Of a DNA stretch of 64,000 nt, positions 43,605 to 52,663 are shown piece by piece. Where the stretch lies: contig DAOUHR010000156.1 of assembly GCA_034428635.1 (NCBI GenBank), positions 36,850 through 100,849 on the forward strand, in the 5' to 3' direction. Source of the DNA: Bin22 sp034428635 (GTDB taxonomy: Bacteria > Chloroflexota > Dehalococcoidia > Lucifugimonadales > UBA3495). The position numbers and the translations under genes are program-made. The notes beneath the pieces were generated by a model. That model was not told where the DNA came from. It was given only the letters and a program-made list of their open reading frames with translations, and did not search any database. Numbering within the stretch: the first letter of the stretch is position 1; each line of letters starts with the position of its first letter.

Positions 43605-43934
43605 CTAACTTTCCAATACGGAATCAATCTTCCGCTTCAGTGCGCCCTTGGGGACTGCTCCGACTATCTGGTCAACAGGCTGCCCATCCTTGAAAAAGAT
43701 GAGCGCCGGAATGCTGCGGATGCCGTACTTCATCGCGATGCTCGGGTTGTTATCCACATCCACCTTCACCACGTTGAGCTTGCCGTCATAGTCCAGGGCA
43801 AGGTCGTGGACTGCGGGAGCAATCATCTTGCAGGGGCCGCACCATTCGGCCCAAAAATCTACCAATACGGGCAGATCGGATCCCTCAACTTGATCCACCC
43901 ACGTGTTTTCATTAACGTCCATTGGTTCCGGCAT
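43605..43934 (-). CDS. trxA: Thioredoxin
   Basis: 109 residues; disulfide reductant of the cytoplasm. Active site FWAEWCGPCKMIAP near residues 27-40, cis-Pro in IRSIPALIFFKDG near 76. Complete and ordinary. The gene is followed within 36 bases by tRNA-Sec on the same strand, so co-transcription is likely. Confidence 0.96.
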   Translation of the reverse strand: MPEPMDVNENTWVDQVEGSDLPVLVDFWAEWCGPCKMIAPAVHDLALDYDGKLNVVKVDVDNNPSIAMKYGIRSIPALIFFKDGQPVDQIVGAVPKGALKRKIDSVLES

Positions 43935-44156
43935 TTGTTCCTCCGGGGAACCTTTATTCCCCCACTAAATTGCTTCTATCCTTCCGTTTGCCTGAACAAT
44001 GGCAAAGCTATCAATTCACCACGGATGGACTTCATCCAGTTTAGCTTTTGCATTCCATTCCGGTCAACCTGAATCATCCAGTCTGAATTCAGGCTTTCCA
44101 TCGCCCTTTAAGCCTGTCCAACCAGATTGCGAGAAACTCTTCCAGTGCAACCTTTC

Positions 44157-44186
44157 TTGGATAAAGGCAGTCCCTTGGTTTATAGT
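44157..44186 (+). promoter_or_regulatory. Promoter before the methyltransferase-Maf gene
   Basis: TTGGAT (44157-44162), 18 bases, TATAGT (44181-44186), seventeen bases before the TTG start at 44203. Confidence 0.5.
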
Positions 44187-44202
44187 GTGAACAGGTGATC
44201 AA

Positions 44203-46047
44203 TTGGTTCAGCAGAATTTAAGCATAGGCCAAGAGATAGAACTGTACCTGGCGTCTTGGGGGCGCCTTGGCGAAGCTATGGCCTGCCACGAAGGGCAGGA
44301 CATTTTCGTGTTGGGTGGAATCCCGGGCGAGTCAGTGCTGGCCGAGGTAGTCAGGATACGGCGAAAGTACGTGGCTGCTCGAGTCGTCAAGGTGTTGTCC
44401 CCTTCTCCCGACCGGGTTGAACCGCCTTGCCAGTATTACGGACAATGCACCGGCTGCCAATGGCAACATCTGAACTACCACGCACAATTGACAAACAAGC
44501 GCGAAAAAGTGGTAGATGCGCTGAAACGGGTAGGCAGCCTCCAATGCATCAAAGTCTTGGACACGTTGCCATCTCCCGCCGAATATGGATACCGGAACCA
44601 CGCCAGGTTTACGGTGGGCAGGGGCGGCGATCTGGGTTTTGTGAACCGGGAGACGCGCAGGTTCGTACGCATTGACCGTTGCATGTTGATGCACGAGGGG
44701 ATTAACCACATTTTGGATAAACTGCAGGACCGGTGCGGCGAGACCACCCAGCTTGCCGTCCGCGCCGGCCGTGATACCGGAGATTTCCTGGTTCAGCCAC
44801 CACTGAAAAATACAGAGGTTGCCGTCCCCACTGGGCAGAAGCACTACCAAGAGTCGGTAGATAATCGGGAGTTCCGAGTGGCCTCACCCTCCTTCTTTCA
44901 GGTCAACATCGACCAAACCTCCCGTTTGATTAAAGTCGTGCGCGAAGCTGTCAGCCTGTCGGGCAAAGAGGTCTTGCTGGACGCTTACACCGGCGTAGGG
45001 ACCTTCGCCGTGCTGTTGGCCCCCTTTGTCAAGCAGGTTTACGCCATAGAGGAGTCATCCGCCGCGGTAGCAGACGCGAGGGAAAATGCGACGGGCATCG
45101 ACAATGTGCAGTTCCTGCTGGGCAAGACCGAGGAAATCCTGGCCGACCTGCCTCAGGCCCCCGACGTTGTAATCCTTGATCCTCCCAGGGCAGGATGCCA
45201 GACCTCTGCCCTCGAAAAGCTGCTTTCCCTGCGGCCGCCCCGCCTGGTCTATGTTTCCTGCGACCCGGAGACCTTGGCTAGAGATCTCAAGGTCCTTTGC
45301 GCAGAGGACTATTCTGTAGACCACATTCAGCCCCTGGATATGTTTCCTCAGACCCACCATGTGGAATGTGTGGCAGTACTGCAGTTGAAACAAACACTGC
45401 CGACCCTGATTCTCGCTTCCGGTTCGCCCCGACGTCGGGAACTGCTGACTGAATTGGGTCTGGACTTCGTAGTGGAACCATCCAACGCTCCGGAGGAACC
45501 ACTGGATGGCGAAAGTGCCGAGGATATGGTCAGGCGCCTTTCGCGGGATAAGGCAATGACGGTTGCAACAAATTTGACCGAAGGGCATGTCATCGGCGCC
45601 GACAGTACAGTGGTATTGGATGGGCGATCCATTGGTAAGCCCGAGGATGAAGACGACGCGCGCCGGATGCTGCTGGAATTGCGGGGAACCGAACACCAGG
45701 TTACTACCGGCCTCACCGTGGTAAACGCTTCCACCGGGCAGCAACTGACGGACCATATGACGGCCGAAATCGTTATGCGCGATTTCACCGACGAAGAAAT
45801 GGAGACTTCGATCGCTTCGGGCACGCCCATGGACAAGGCCGGCGCCTATGCGGTTCAGGACACCGTTTTTCGGCCTGCAACTCTGCAGGGAGGGTGCTAC
45901 ACCAATGTGGTTGGCCTTCCCCTTTGCCGGATGATGGAAATGCTGCGGGAGTTGGGATACCTACCGCCGGCCGAGCTTCCCGCGACGGTGGGCTCAAGAT
46001 GTTTGGGATTCTGCCCGTTCCGAGACGGCAGCGAGGTATATCCATGA
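44203..46047 (+). CDS. Fusion of RNA m5U methyltransferase (RumA/TrmA type) and Maf nucleotide pyrophosphatase
   Basis: 614 residues in one frame. Residues 1-400 are a RumA/RlmD-like methyltransferase: TRAM domain, Fe-S cysteines in PPCQYYGQCTGCQW, SFFQVN, DAYTGVGTF (Cys replaced by Thr in the usual YCGxG), DPPRAGC, and catalytic Cys in VYVSCDPETLARDL. From about residue 403, LILASGSPRRRELLTELGLDF begins a complete Maf domain: GADSTVVLDGRSIGKPEDEDDARRML and DKAGAYAVQ. Maf proteins hydrolyse dTTP/UTP or modified nucleotides. TTG 44203 follows AGGTGA. The fusion is unusual; I know no standard two-domain family like it. The stop overlaps the tatB ATG. Confidence 0.88.
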   Translation: MVQQNLSIGQEIELYLASWGRLGEAMACHEGQDIFVLGGIPGESVLAEVVRIRRKYVAARVVKVLSPSPDRVEPPCQYYGQCTGCQWQHLNYHAQLTNKREKVVDALKRVGSLQCIKVLDTLPSPAEYGYRNHARFTVGRGGDLGFVNRETRRFVRIDRCMLMHEGINHILDKLQDRCGETTQLAVRAGRDTGDFLVQPPLKNTEVAVPTGQKHYQESVDNREFRVASPSFFQVNIDQTSRLIKVVREAVSLSGKEVLLDAYTGVGTFAVLLAPFVKQVYAIEESSAAVADARENATGIDNVQFLLGKTEEILADLPQAPDVVILDPPRAGCQTSALEKLLSLRPPRLVYVSCDPETLARDLKVLCAEDYSVDHIQPLDMFPQTHHVECVAVLQLKQTLPTLILASGSPRRRELLTELGLDFVVEPSNAPEEPLDGESAEDMVRRLSRDKAMTVATNLTEGHVIGADSTVVLDGRSIGKPEDEDDARRMLLELRGTEHQVTTGLTVVNASTGQQLTDHMTAEIVMRDFTDEEMETSIASGTPMDKAGAYAVQDTVFRPATLQGGCYTNVVGLPLCRMMEMLRELGYLPPAELPATVGSRCLGFCPFRDGSEVYP

Positions 46048-46328
46048 ACGTCTTTGGCGTGGGAATGCTGGAACTCGCCGTCATCTTCCTGATCGCGTTC
46101 CTGGTGATGGGGCCGGCCAAGGCCATAGAAATGGCCCGTACGGCAGGAAAGTTGGTCGGGGACGTAAAACGCAGTGTCAATGAGTTGACAGCTGCCACAG
46201 ACTTGAGTGATCAGAGGCGTCCGGACTCGCCACAAGCCAAAGAACAGGCGTCCAAGTCCCCTGCTCCGCCCCCCACGGGAGCAGTCCCAACCTCCGGAAC
46301 TGGAGACGGAAATGAGCAGCAGTCGTGA
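46044..46328 (+). CDS. TatB-like twin-arginine translocation protein
   Basis: 94 residues: one transmembrane helix MNVFGVGMLELAVIFLIAFLVM, then GPAKAIEMARTAGKLVGDVKRSV (amphipathic helix), then a Pro/Ser-rich tail. The helix start with Gly and a Glu resembles TatB (FGxGxxEL). ATG 46044 overlaps the previous stop. With tatC next and tatA convergent, this is a TatABC set for exporting folded proteins. Confidence 0.85.
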   Translation: MNVFGVGMLELAVIFLIAFLVMGPAKAIEMARTAGKLVGDVKRSVNELTAATDLSDQRRPDSPQAKEQASKSPAPPPTGAVPTSGTGDGNEQQS

Positions 46329-47082
46329 ACTGACGCTCATTGAACATCTCGGGGAATTGCGGCGGCGCATCTTCATCTGCCTGGTGGCCCTGGTAATCGG
46401 CGCCATGGTAGCGTTCTTCTTCTGGACGGACGTAGTGGAGTTGTTGAAACGTCCGGCCCAGGAAGTCAACGACGGCCAAGGCGTCAATCTCATCGCTACC
46501 CAGGTCGCCGAACTACTTTCCACCAGCGTCAAGGTCTCCCTTGTGGGCGGATTCATGCTGGCGCTGCCCGTAATTCTCTACCAGGTCATCCGGTTCGTTG
46601 CTCCGGGTTTAACCGTATCGGAGCGCCGGTACCTGCTGCTTTTCATGCCCGGCGCCCTGCTGGCCTTTTTCTGTGGGCTGGCCTTTGCCTACTATGTGCT
46701 AACGCCACGGGCCCTGCCCTTCCTGCTAACCTTTGGCGGTGGGGTGGCAGATCCCCTGATCAGAATAAGCAACTACGTGGACGTGATGCTCCGGCTGCAC
46801 TTCTGGATGGGCCTGTCCTTCGAAACGCCGGTGATAATGTACCTGCTGGGACAGCTGGGCATAGTAACCGCCAGGATGTTCTCAAGATTCAGGAAATACT
46901 GGGTGGTAATCGCCTTCATCCTAGGCGCCATCATCACGCCAACTTTTGACCCTCTTAACCAGACGCTGGTCGCGGCCCCCTTACTGGCCCTGTACGAAGT
47001 GGGGATATTGCTGGCCTGGCTGGCTGGAAGGGGGCGACAACGGTCCCGGAGGGAAATGACGTCCCTGCCGGAGGGGCAATGA
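46312..47082 (+). CDS. tatC: Sec-independent protein translocase subunit TatC
   Basis: 256 residues with six helices. Family motifs: LTLIEHLGELRRRIF at the start, FVAPGLTVSERRYLLLF near 98, FMPGALLAFFCGLAFAYYV, LSFETPVIMYLLGQLGI near 175, AIITPTFDP near 215. Binds twin-arginine signal peptides. ATG 46312 overlaps tatB by 17 bases. Confidence 0.95.
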   Translation: MSSSRELTLIEHLGELRRRIFICLVALVIGAMVAFFFWTDVVELLKRPAQEVNDGQGVNLIATQVAELLSTSVKVSLVGGFMLALPVILYQVIRFVAPGLTVSERRYLLLFMPGALLAFFCGLAFAYYVLTPRALPFLLTFGGGVADPLIRISNYVDVMLRLHFWMGLSFETPVIMYLLGQLGIVTARMFSRFRKYWVVIAFILGAIITPTFDPLNQTLVAAPLLALYEVGILLAWLAGRGRQRSRREMTSLPEGQ

Positions 47083-47084
47083 AA

Positions 47085-47109
47085 AAGGACGGCTTGGCGC
47101 GCCGTCCTT
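47085..47109. terminator. Hairpin between tatC and tatA
   Basis: 9-bp stem AAGGACGGC / GCCGTCCTT with loop TTGGCGC. Flanked by AAAA on the left, giving TTTT when read leftward; bidirectional between convergent genes. Confidence 0.75.
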
Positions 47110-47136
47110 GAATTGAGAAGCCGGTGAGCAATGGGA

Positions 47137-47343
47137 TCACTTCTTGTCATCCACTGAGTCTGGAGACTCGCTATTAACCGTTGTAGGCTTGGCCTCTTCC
47201 TCCCCAGTCACTGAACTCTTGAAACTCCTGATACCTTTACCCAGCGACGAGCCAATCTCGGGCAACCGCTTTGCTCCGAAGATCAACAGTACAATTAACA
47301 GAATTATTAGAACCTGGGGCAATCCGATAGGCCCGAATCCCAT
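47137..47343 (-). CDS. tatA: TatA, pore-forming subunit of twin-arginine translocase
   Basis: 68 residues: GLPQVLIILLIVLLIFGAKRLPEIGSSLGKGIRSFKSSV matches TatA closely (FGxxRLPExxxSLGKGIRxFK), followed by an acidic tail. Convergent with tatC; the tatBC genes are on the opposite strand, so regulation is separate. Confidence 0.95.
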   Translation of the reverse strand: MGFGPIGLPQVLIILLIVLLIFGAKRLPEIGSSLGKGIRSFKSSVTGEEEAKPTTVNSESPDSVDDKK

Positions 47344-47458
47344 TTTTCCCCCTGAATACTGAATTACTCCAGCAATGTTAGCACGTTTGAGAGTGATTTT
47401 ATAGTTTTGGGGGACAACTAAAGGGTAACCCGATATCGGTAACCCCTGGTTGTCGAAC

Positions 47459-47487
47459 TTGTTAGGCAGTTTATCGGTGGTTATAAT
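47459..47487 (+). promoter_or_regulatory. Promoter of dihydrolipoyl dehydrogenase
   Basis: TTGTTA (47459-47464), 17-base spacer, TATAAT (47482-47487). One of the best-matched sigma-70 promoters in the window; about 30 bases to the start codon. Confidence 0.7.
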
Positions 47488-47517
47488 CGGGCCATTCTTG
47501 TACCTGCGCAGGTGGTA

Positions 47518-48906
47518 ATGGACGGGGAATACGATCTGGTCGTAATTGGGGCAGGCCCGGGCGGTTATGTTGCTGCCATCAGGGCTGCCCAGCTGGGCCT
47601 GAAGTGTGCCGTGGTGGAAAGGGAAGCTTTGGGCGGAGTCTGCCTCAACTGGGGCTGTATTCCCAGCAAGGCCCTGCTCAGAAATGCAGAGGTTGTTTCC
47701 TACTTTAGGCGGGCTGAAGAGTTCGGGCTCAGATTCGATAACTTCTCCGCCGATTATTCAATAGCCATCGACCGCAGCCGTAAGGTCGTGGAACGCAATG
47801 TACGGGGCGTGTCCTACCTGCTGCGCAAGAACGAGGTGGATCACATTACCGGCGAGGCCACTCTACGAGGCAACGGCGTCGTAGAGGTCTCTCCCAATAG
47901 TCAAAGGCTTCAGGCAAAGAACATTGTCATCGCCACGGGAGCCAGGCCCCGTTCCGTCCCCTCGCTGCCGGTCGACGGAGACAAGGTGATCACCAGCAAG
48001 GAGGCCATCGTCCTGGCCAACCTGCCCGATTCCATCGTAATAGTAGGCGGTGGGGCAATTGGCCTGGAGTTCGCCTACCTGTACCGGATGTACGGCGTTG
48101 ATGTCACCATAGTCGAGTTACTGCCCAGGCTGGCCCCAAGCGAAGACCAGGAGATAAGTCGCCAGATAGAACGGTCCTTCGGCAGGCATGGGATTAATAT
48201 CTTCACTGGAGCTGGCGTCACAGGAGTTTCCTACGGTAGTGGCGGCAAGCTTCAAGTCACCGTGTCCAGAGGCGGAAACGAACAAGCTCTGGCCTGCGAC
48301 AAGGTCCTGGTGGCCATCGGTGTCCAGGCCAACAGTGAAAACCTGGGTTTGGAGTCTTTGGGCGTGGCGGCGGAGAGCGGATACATCCAGGTGGACGACA
48401 CTATGGCTACCAATGTTTCGGGTATCTACGCCATTGGCGACGTCACGGGAAAGCTGGCCCTGGCTCATGTAGCTTCGGCGCAGGGAACCGTGGCCGCGGA
48501 GGCCATTGCAGGGCAGGAGCCCCAGCCCCTGGACTACATAATGATGCCTCGGGCCACCTACTGCCAGCCCCAGATTGCCAGCTTTGGTTTGACCGAAGCG
48601 CAGGCCGTGGAAGCAGGCCACGACGTGAAGATTGGAAAATTCAACCTTCAGGCCAACGGCAAGGCCATGGGCATGGGGGAGACCGACGGGATGATCAAGC
48701 TGGTAGTGGATTCCCGGTACGGCGAAATTCTGGGCGCACACCTTGTGGGTCCGGAAGTAACCGAGTTGCTGGGGGAGCTTGCCATTACTCGCTTGCTGGA
48801 AGGCACCACCCTGGAATTGGGATGGCTGGTTCACGCACACCCCACGATTTCTGAGATAATCAAAGAGGCTGCGATGGCAGCGGAAGGTCGCCCAGTCCAC
48901 ATGTAG
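47518..48906 (+). CDS. lpdA: Dihydrolipoyl dehydrogenase (E3)
   Basis: Flavoprotein that reoxidises the lipoyl groups of 2-oxoacid dehydrogenases. 462 residues: FAD-binding DLVVIGAGPGGYVAAIRAA near 6-24, redox disulfide GGVCLNWGCIPSK near 40-52, NAD-binding IVIVGGGAIGLEF near 175, YAIGDVTGKLALAH near 310, and C-terminal HAHPTISEIIKEAA with the His-Glu pair. GTG 47512 is an alternative start. Immediately upstream of the E2 gene. Confidence 0.94.
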   Translation: MDGEYDLVVIGAGPGGYVAAIRAAQLGLKCAVVEREALGGVCLNWGCIPSKALLRNAEVVSYFRRAEEFGLRFDNFSADYSIAIDRSRKVVERNVRGVSYLLRKNEVDHITGEATLRGNGVVEVSPNSQRLQAKNIVIATGARPRSVPSLPVDGDKVITSKEAIVLANLPDSIVIVGGGAIGLEFAYLYRMYGVDVTIVELLPRLAPSEDQEISRQIERSFGRHGINIFTGAGVTGVSYGSGGKLQVTVSRGGNEQALACDKVLVAIGVQANSENLGLESLGVAAESGYIQVDDTMATNVSGIYAIGDVTGKLALAHVASAQGTVAAEAIAGQEPQPLDYIMMPRATYCQPQIASFGLTEAQAVEAGHDVKIGKFNLQANGKAMGMGETDGMIKLVVDSRYGEILGAHLVGPEVTELLGELAITRLLEGTTLELGWLVHAHPTISEIIKEAAMAAEGRPVHM

Positions 48907-48944
48907 CAGCCCTTTCCGGTGAATGAAACACCCAGGAGGCAGAG

Positions 48945-50366
48945 TTGGCAACCACCATTGTTATGCCCAAGATGGGCTACGATATGCGGGAAGGCACCGT
49001 AGTACGCTGGTACAAGCAGGAAGGCGAAGATGTGGCCAGGGGCGAGGTTATTGCCGACATAGAGACCGATAAGGCCACAGTCGAATTCGAGGCCTATACT
49101 GGCGGCATCCTCCACCGCAAGGTAGCCCAGGAGGGCATTCCGGTGGCAGTGGGCGACGCTATTGCGATTATCGCCGAGCCGGGAGAGGACGTTCGTGAGG
49201 AACCTGCCGAAACGCCTGAAGCGCTCCAGGAAGCTTCCGCACCTGAAGTAGACTCCGATACCGTTCAGGCTGTTGCAGCCACCGCCGCCAGGCAGGATGG
49301 GGAGGTCCGCGCCTCTCCTATTGCTCGCCGGCTGGCCAGGGAAAGGGGAATAGATCTTTCTCATGTTGCTGGCACGGGTCCGGGTGGCAGAATCGTAGAG
49401 AAGGATGTGCTGGAGTACGTGCCATCGGGTGATGGCGCCCAGTCTGATGGCTGGGTCAAGGCATCCCCTCTGGCTCGCAGGCTGGCCCGAGAACGTGGAA
49501 TCGAGTTAGGCCGGGTCAGTGGCACTGGCCCGGACGGCCGGATAGTCGAGCAGGATGTTCTGCAATTCACAGCGGCTGATGAAGAGGTTGTAACGCCTGA
49601 GAGCCCGGTAACTGTCAGCTCCGTTGCGGAGACTGCGCCTGAAGCCGCCGCCTTGCCGATGGCGGGAGAGGTGGCAGGTTCAGACACAGTGCGGGTAGAA
49701 CTTTCCCGAATGCGCCAGGCAATTGCCAGGGTAACGGTGGACAGCAAGCGGCAGGCCCCACACTTTTACGTCACCGCAGACATCGACATGGATAAGGCAA
49801 TGGCGCTGCGCCAGGAGATTAACGAAGCCCTCCCCTCAGAGGCCCGTGTCAGCGTCAATGACCTGGTTGTGCGCGCCAGTGCAATTGCGCTGGGCCGGTA
49901 CCCCAAGTTTAATGCCTTTTTCCGGGAAGACCATCTACAGTTCCATAACTCCATCAACATTGGCATCGCCATTTCTCTGGAATCGGGCCTGATAGTCCCA
50001 GGCATCAGCGACTGCGGCAACAAGTCGCTGACTGAGATTGCCGTAGCAAGCAAGGACTTGGTAGCGCGGGCTAACAGCGGGTCGCTGAGCAATGAGGAAT
50101 ACAGCAGCACCACTTTCAGCATCAGCAATTTGGGTATGTTCGACGTGGACAGTTTTGCGGCCATTATCTTCCCGCCCCACGCCGCGGTGCTGGCCGTGGG
50201 CACCGTCAAGGAGCAGCCCGTGGTCCGCGATGGCCAGCTGGCAGTAGGCCGGGTGATGAAGGCCACCCTGTCCACCGACCACCGGGTAGCCGACGGAGCC
50301 GAGGCAGCCCGCTTCCTGGTTGAAGTGAAGGGTCTGCTGGAGAAGCCGATTAACTTGTTGCTTTAG
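48945..50366 (+). CDS. Dihydrolipoamide acyltransferase (E2) with two peripheral-subunit-binding domains
   Basis: 473 residues. Lipoyl domain 1-80, lipoyl Lys in ETDKATVEF at residue 43. Two PSBD modules in tandem about 50 residues apart: RASPIARRLARERGIDLSHV near 121 and KASPLARRLARERGIELGRV near 170, each followed by GTGP-x-GRIV. Catalytic acetyltransferase domain from about 245 with DHRVADGAEAARF near 443. The duplicated PSBD is not typical. TTG 48945 with AGGAGG upstream. Pyruvate, 2-oxoglutarate or branched-chain acid specificity cannot be read from this; E1 genes are not here. Confidence 0.92.
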   Translation: MATTIVMPKMGYDMREGTVVRWYKQEGEDVARGEVIADIETDKATVEFEAYTGGILHRKVAQEGIPVAVGDAIAIIAEPGEDVREEPAETPEALQEASAPEVDSDTVQAVAATAARQDGEVRASPIARRLARERGIDLSHVAGTGPGGRIVEKDVLEYVPSGDGAQSDGWVKASPLARRLARERGIELGRVSGTGPDGRIVEQDVLQFTAADEEVVTPESPVTVSSVAETAPEAAALPMAGEVAGSDTVRVELSRMRQAIARVTVDSKRQAPHFYVTADIDMDKAMALRQEINEALPSEARVSVNDLVVRASAIALGRYPKFNAFFREDHLQFHNSINIGIAISLESGLIVPGISDCGNKSLTEIAVASKDLVARANSGSLSNEEYSSTTFSISNLGMFDVDSFAAIIFPPHAAVLAVGTVKEQPVVRDGQLAVGRVMKATLSTDHRVADGAEAARFLVEVKGLLEKPINLLL

Positions 50367-50469
50367 TCTCGAATCGTTTATCTGAGGCAAATGAAAAACC
50401 CCTCATGACCTCCAACAAAATGGGTAAAACTTCACGGATAGGGTAAACTGTCCGGCAGGAGTTGACCCC

Positions 50470-51897
50470 ATGCAGAAATTTCAGTCCACACTTCATGCTC
50501 CGCGCATTTACCCATTGGACGCGCATGAGCTGACCGAGGAGCAGATCGCGGTTACTTTCGCGATGACCTCTCGGCGAGAAGAACCATTCGACGAAATCGC
50601 TGAGGAGGTCAGCAGGGAAAAGGCCGCCGACTTTCATGAACGCTGGGTGCTGGGCTATGGTCACGCTTCAGTAGCGGAGCACGCGGTCGTACACCTGGCG
50701 GTGGAGAATATCTCCCGGCTGGCGTGCGATTCCCTGGAAGATAACCGCCTGGCATCCTACACGGAGAAATCCTCCCGCTATCAGGTCATGCCCTCGGACT
50801 ACTTTCATGTCCCACAAGAGCTCGAAGCGAATCCACACGTGAAAGCTGCTTATCAGTCCACTTGCCAAGGCCTGTTCGCCAGCTACCACCGAATGCTGGA
50901 CGGTTGCATGAAATACTTGCAGAAAGTCCGTCAACAACGGGATGGAGAGCGGACCAGCGCCTACAACCTCCGGCTTAGACGTCTGGCGACCGACGCCTGC
51001 CGGTCGGCCCTTCCGGCTGCAACGCTGACTAACGTTGGAGTGACAGCCAATGCCCGGGTGCTGGAGCACGCAATTTCCAAGCTAATGTCGTCGGGTCTAG
51101 CCGAAGAACGACTCTTGGGAGAGCAAATTCGGGAACAGGGACGTCTCATAACGCCAACGCTCATAAAATATGCGGACCGCAGCGCATTTCTGGAGAGTGA
51201 CCTGCAACGGGACTGGCAGCTTGGGCTTAACGTTCCTGCAGTTCAATCAGCGGCGCCAGTTTCGGTACGGCTGGTGGGCTTCGACCCGCAGGCCGAAGAA
51301 AAACTGACCGCTGCCATCCTCTTTCGCCAATTCTTGGACAGCTACGACAGCGCCCTTCAGCGGGCACAGGAGATGCGCCAGGAAGAAAAGTACCAGCTTA
51401 CGGACACGCTGATGGAGAACCTGGGAGACCACGACTCGGCCATCAGGGAGTTTGAACTGGTGGACTACACCTTTGAGTTCGTCATGGACTACGGCGCATA
51501 CCGGGAATTCAAGCGCCACCGGATGCAGTCCTACTTTCCCCAGAACCTCAACGTTCACCTGGGTTACAAAGTGCCCGACCTGCTGACTGAGGCAGGTCTA
51601 GAGGACGAGTTCCGCTCAGCCATGCAACTGTCGGCATGGGGTTTTGACGAGATCGTCCAGGTCTCTCCGCCGGTGGCCCAATACCTGGTGACCCACGGAC
51701 ATTATCGGCGTGTCCTGTCGAAAATGAACCTGAGAGAATGCTACCACCTCTTCAAGCTGCGTTCATCCCGCCAGGCCCATGAGTCCATCCGCGAACCCGT
51801 CCTCGAAGCCATGAGACTGGCCGTTGAGGCACAACCTCAGCTATTCCGGTGGTTGCGGTTAAGGGATTATCCGGAATGGTGGCCATCCAGTAGCTAG
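50470..51897 (+). CDS. ThyX-like flavin-dependent thymidylate synthase with two tandem ThyX domains
   Basis: 475 residues, twice the usual ThyX length of about 220. First half: GHASVAEHAVVHLAVENISRLACDSLEDNRLASYTEKSSRYQ near 60-106, where the Ser/Glu/Ser/Arg part of RHRxxSxNExSxRY is kept but RHR is DNR. Second half: FKRHRMQSYFPQNLN near 346-360, where RHR is kept but the later Ser residues are not. So the signature is shared between the halves. ThyX makes dTMP from dUMP with FAD and NADPH. ATG 50470 has AGGAG eight bases upstream. A strong terminator follows. Confidence 0.8.
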   Translation: MQKFQSTLHAPRIYPLDAHELTEEQIAVTFAMTSRREEPFDEIAEEVSREKAADFHERWVLGYGHASVAEHAVVHLAVENISRLACDSLEDNRLASYTEKSSRYQVMPSDYFHVPQELEANPHVKAAYQSTCQGLFASYHRMLDGCMKYLQKVRQQRDGERTSAYNLRLRRLATDACRSALPAATLTNVGVTANARVLEHAISKLMSSGLAEERLLGEQIREQGRLITPTLIKYADRSAFLESDLQRDWQLGLNVPAVQSAAPVSVRLVGFDPQAEEKLTAAILFRQFLDSYDSALQRAQEMRQEEKYQLTDTLMENLGDHDSAIREFELVDYTFEFVMDYGAYREFKRHRMQSYFPQNLNVHLGYKVPDLLTEAGLEDEFRSAMQLSAWGFDEIVQVSPPVAQYLVTHGHYRRVLSKMNLRECYHLFKLRSSRQAHESIREPVLEAMRLAVEAQPQLFRWLRLRDYPEWWPSSS

Positions 51898-51919
51898 AAT
51901 CGCTGGGATCACCATAAAA

Positions 51920-51947
51920 AACGGGCCCCTCAATCGAGGGGCCCGTT
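51920..51947. terminator. Bidirectional terminator between thyX-like and VOC genes
   Basis: 12-bp perfect stem AACGGGCCCCTC / GAGGGGCCCGTT with loop AATC, preceded by AAAAA, between convergent genes. Works well on the minus strand, where TTTTT follows. Confidence 0.85.
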
Positions 51948-51975
51948 CTTCCGACGATGTGCTTAAAAGGATTGA

Positions 51976-52503
51976 CTAGACTTCAACGCCCCGCTGGGTA
52001 CGCATGAAGTCTTCCAAATCCTCCAGGTAATCAAGGCTTGGGAAGCGCTCACCGTTCCTGACCTTCATACCGTCCGTAAAGATTTCCAGGCGGTTGCCGT
52101 CGGGATCGCAGAAGTAAAAGGAGCGACTGCCGCTGCCGTAGATGTTATTGTCGCTTTCGATGCCGTGGGTGGTGGGGCCGTTTACGATCTTGACGCCGTT
52201 CCGGTGCAGGTGAGCTAGAGCGCGCATGAATTCGTCCCGGTCTTCCACCTGGAATGCAATCTGCTGCACCAGGCGGGCGTTGGCGGGGACGGCCTCAGAA
52301 ACATCCACACCTTCCGGGGCGCTGGCAATTACGACGTCGTGATGGGTCTCGTCAAAACGCAGGAAAGCAGTTTCGGCGCCGTTGGGACGCTTGCGGTGGT
52401 TGGTTACCTTCAACCCCAGGACTTCGGTGTAAAACTTGAAAGACCGCTCAAAGTCGGAAACCAGGATACCAACATGGCCGATTCCCTTGATGTTGATTCC
52501 CAT
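51976..52503 (-). CDS. VOC-family (glyoxalase/dioxygenase-fold) protein
   Basis: 175 residues: HVGILVSDFERSFKFYTEVLGLKV at the start (metal His10), LVQQIAFQVEDRDEFMRALAHL in the middle, and SFYFCDPDGNRLEIFTDG near 140 (metal Glu). The His before IAF in many dioxygenases is Gln here; Gln also serves as metal ligand in some glyoxalases. Product may be a dioxygenase or isomerase for aromatic or aldehyde metabolites. ATG 52503 has GGAGTG upstream. Confidence 0.8.
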   Translation of the reverse strand: MGINIKGIGHVGILVSDFERSFKFYTEVLGLKVTNHRKRPNGAETAFLRFDETHHDVVIASAPEGVDVSEAVPANARLVQQIAFQVEDRDEFMRALAHLHRNGVKIVNGPTTHGIESDNNIYGSGSRSFYFCDPDGNRLEIFTDGMKVRNGERFPSLDYLEDLEDFMRTQRGVEV

Positions 52504-52663
52504 AGCATCACACTCCATTCAAAAGAGTTTTTTGCACCGACTCGCCAGATTGGTAGCAACCAGATGCCCGCCAACATGCTCAGCCGGTACTTTGTGCCAA
52601 GTATAGCAGAAGTGGCAACTGGAACAATACTGAAGATACAGGGGAGGGGTAACCGAACTCCGG

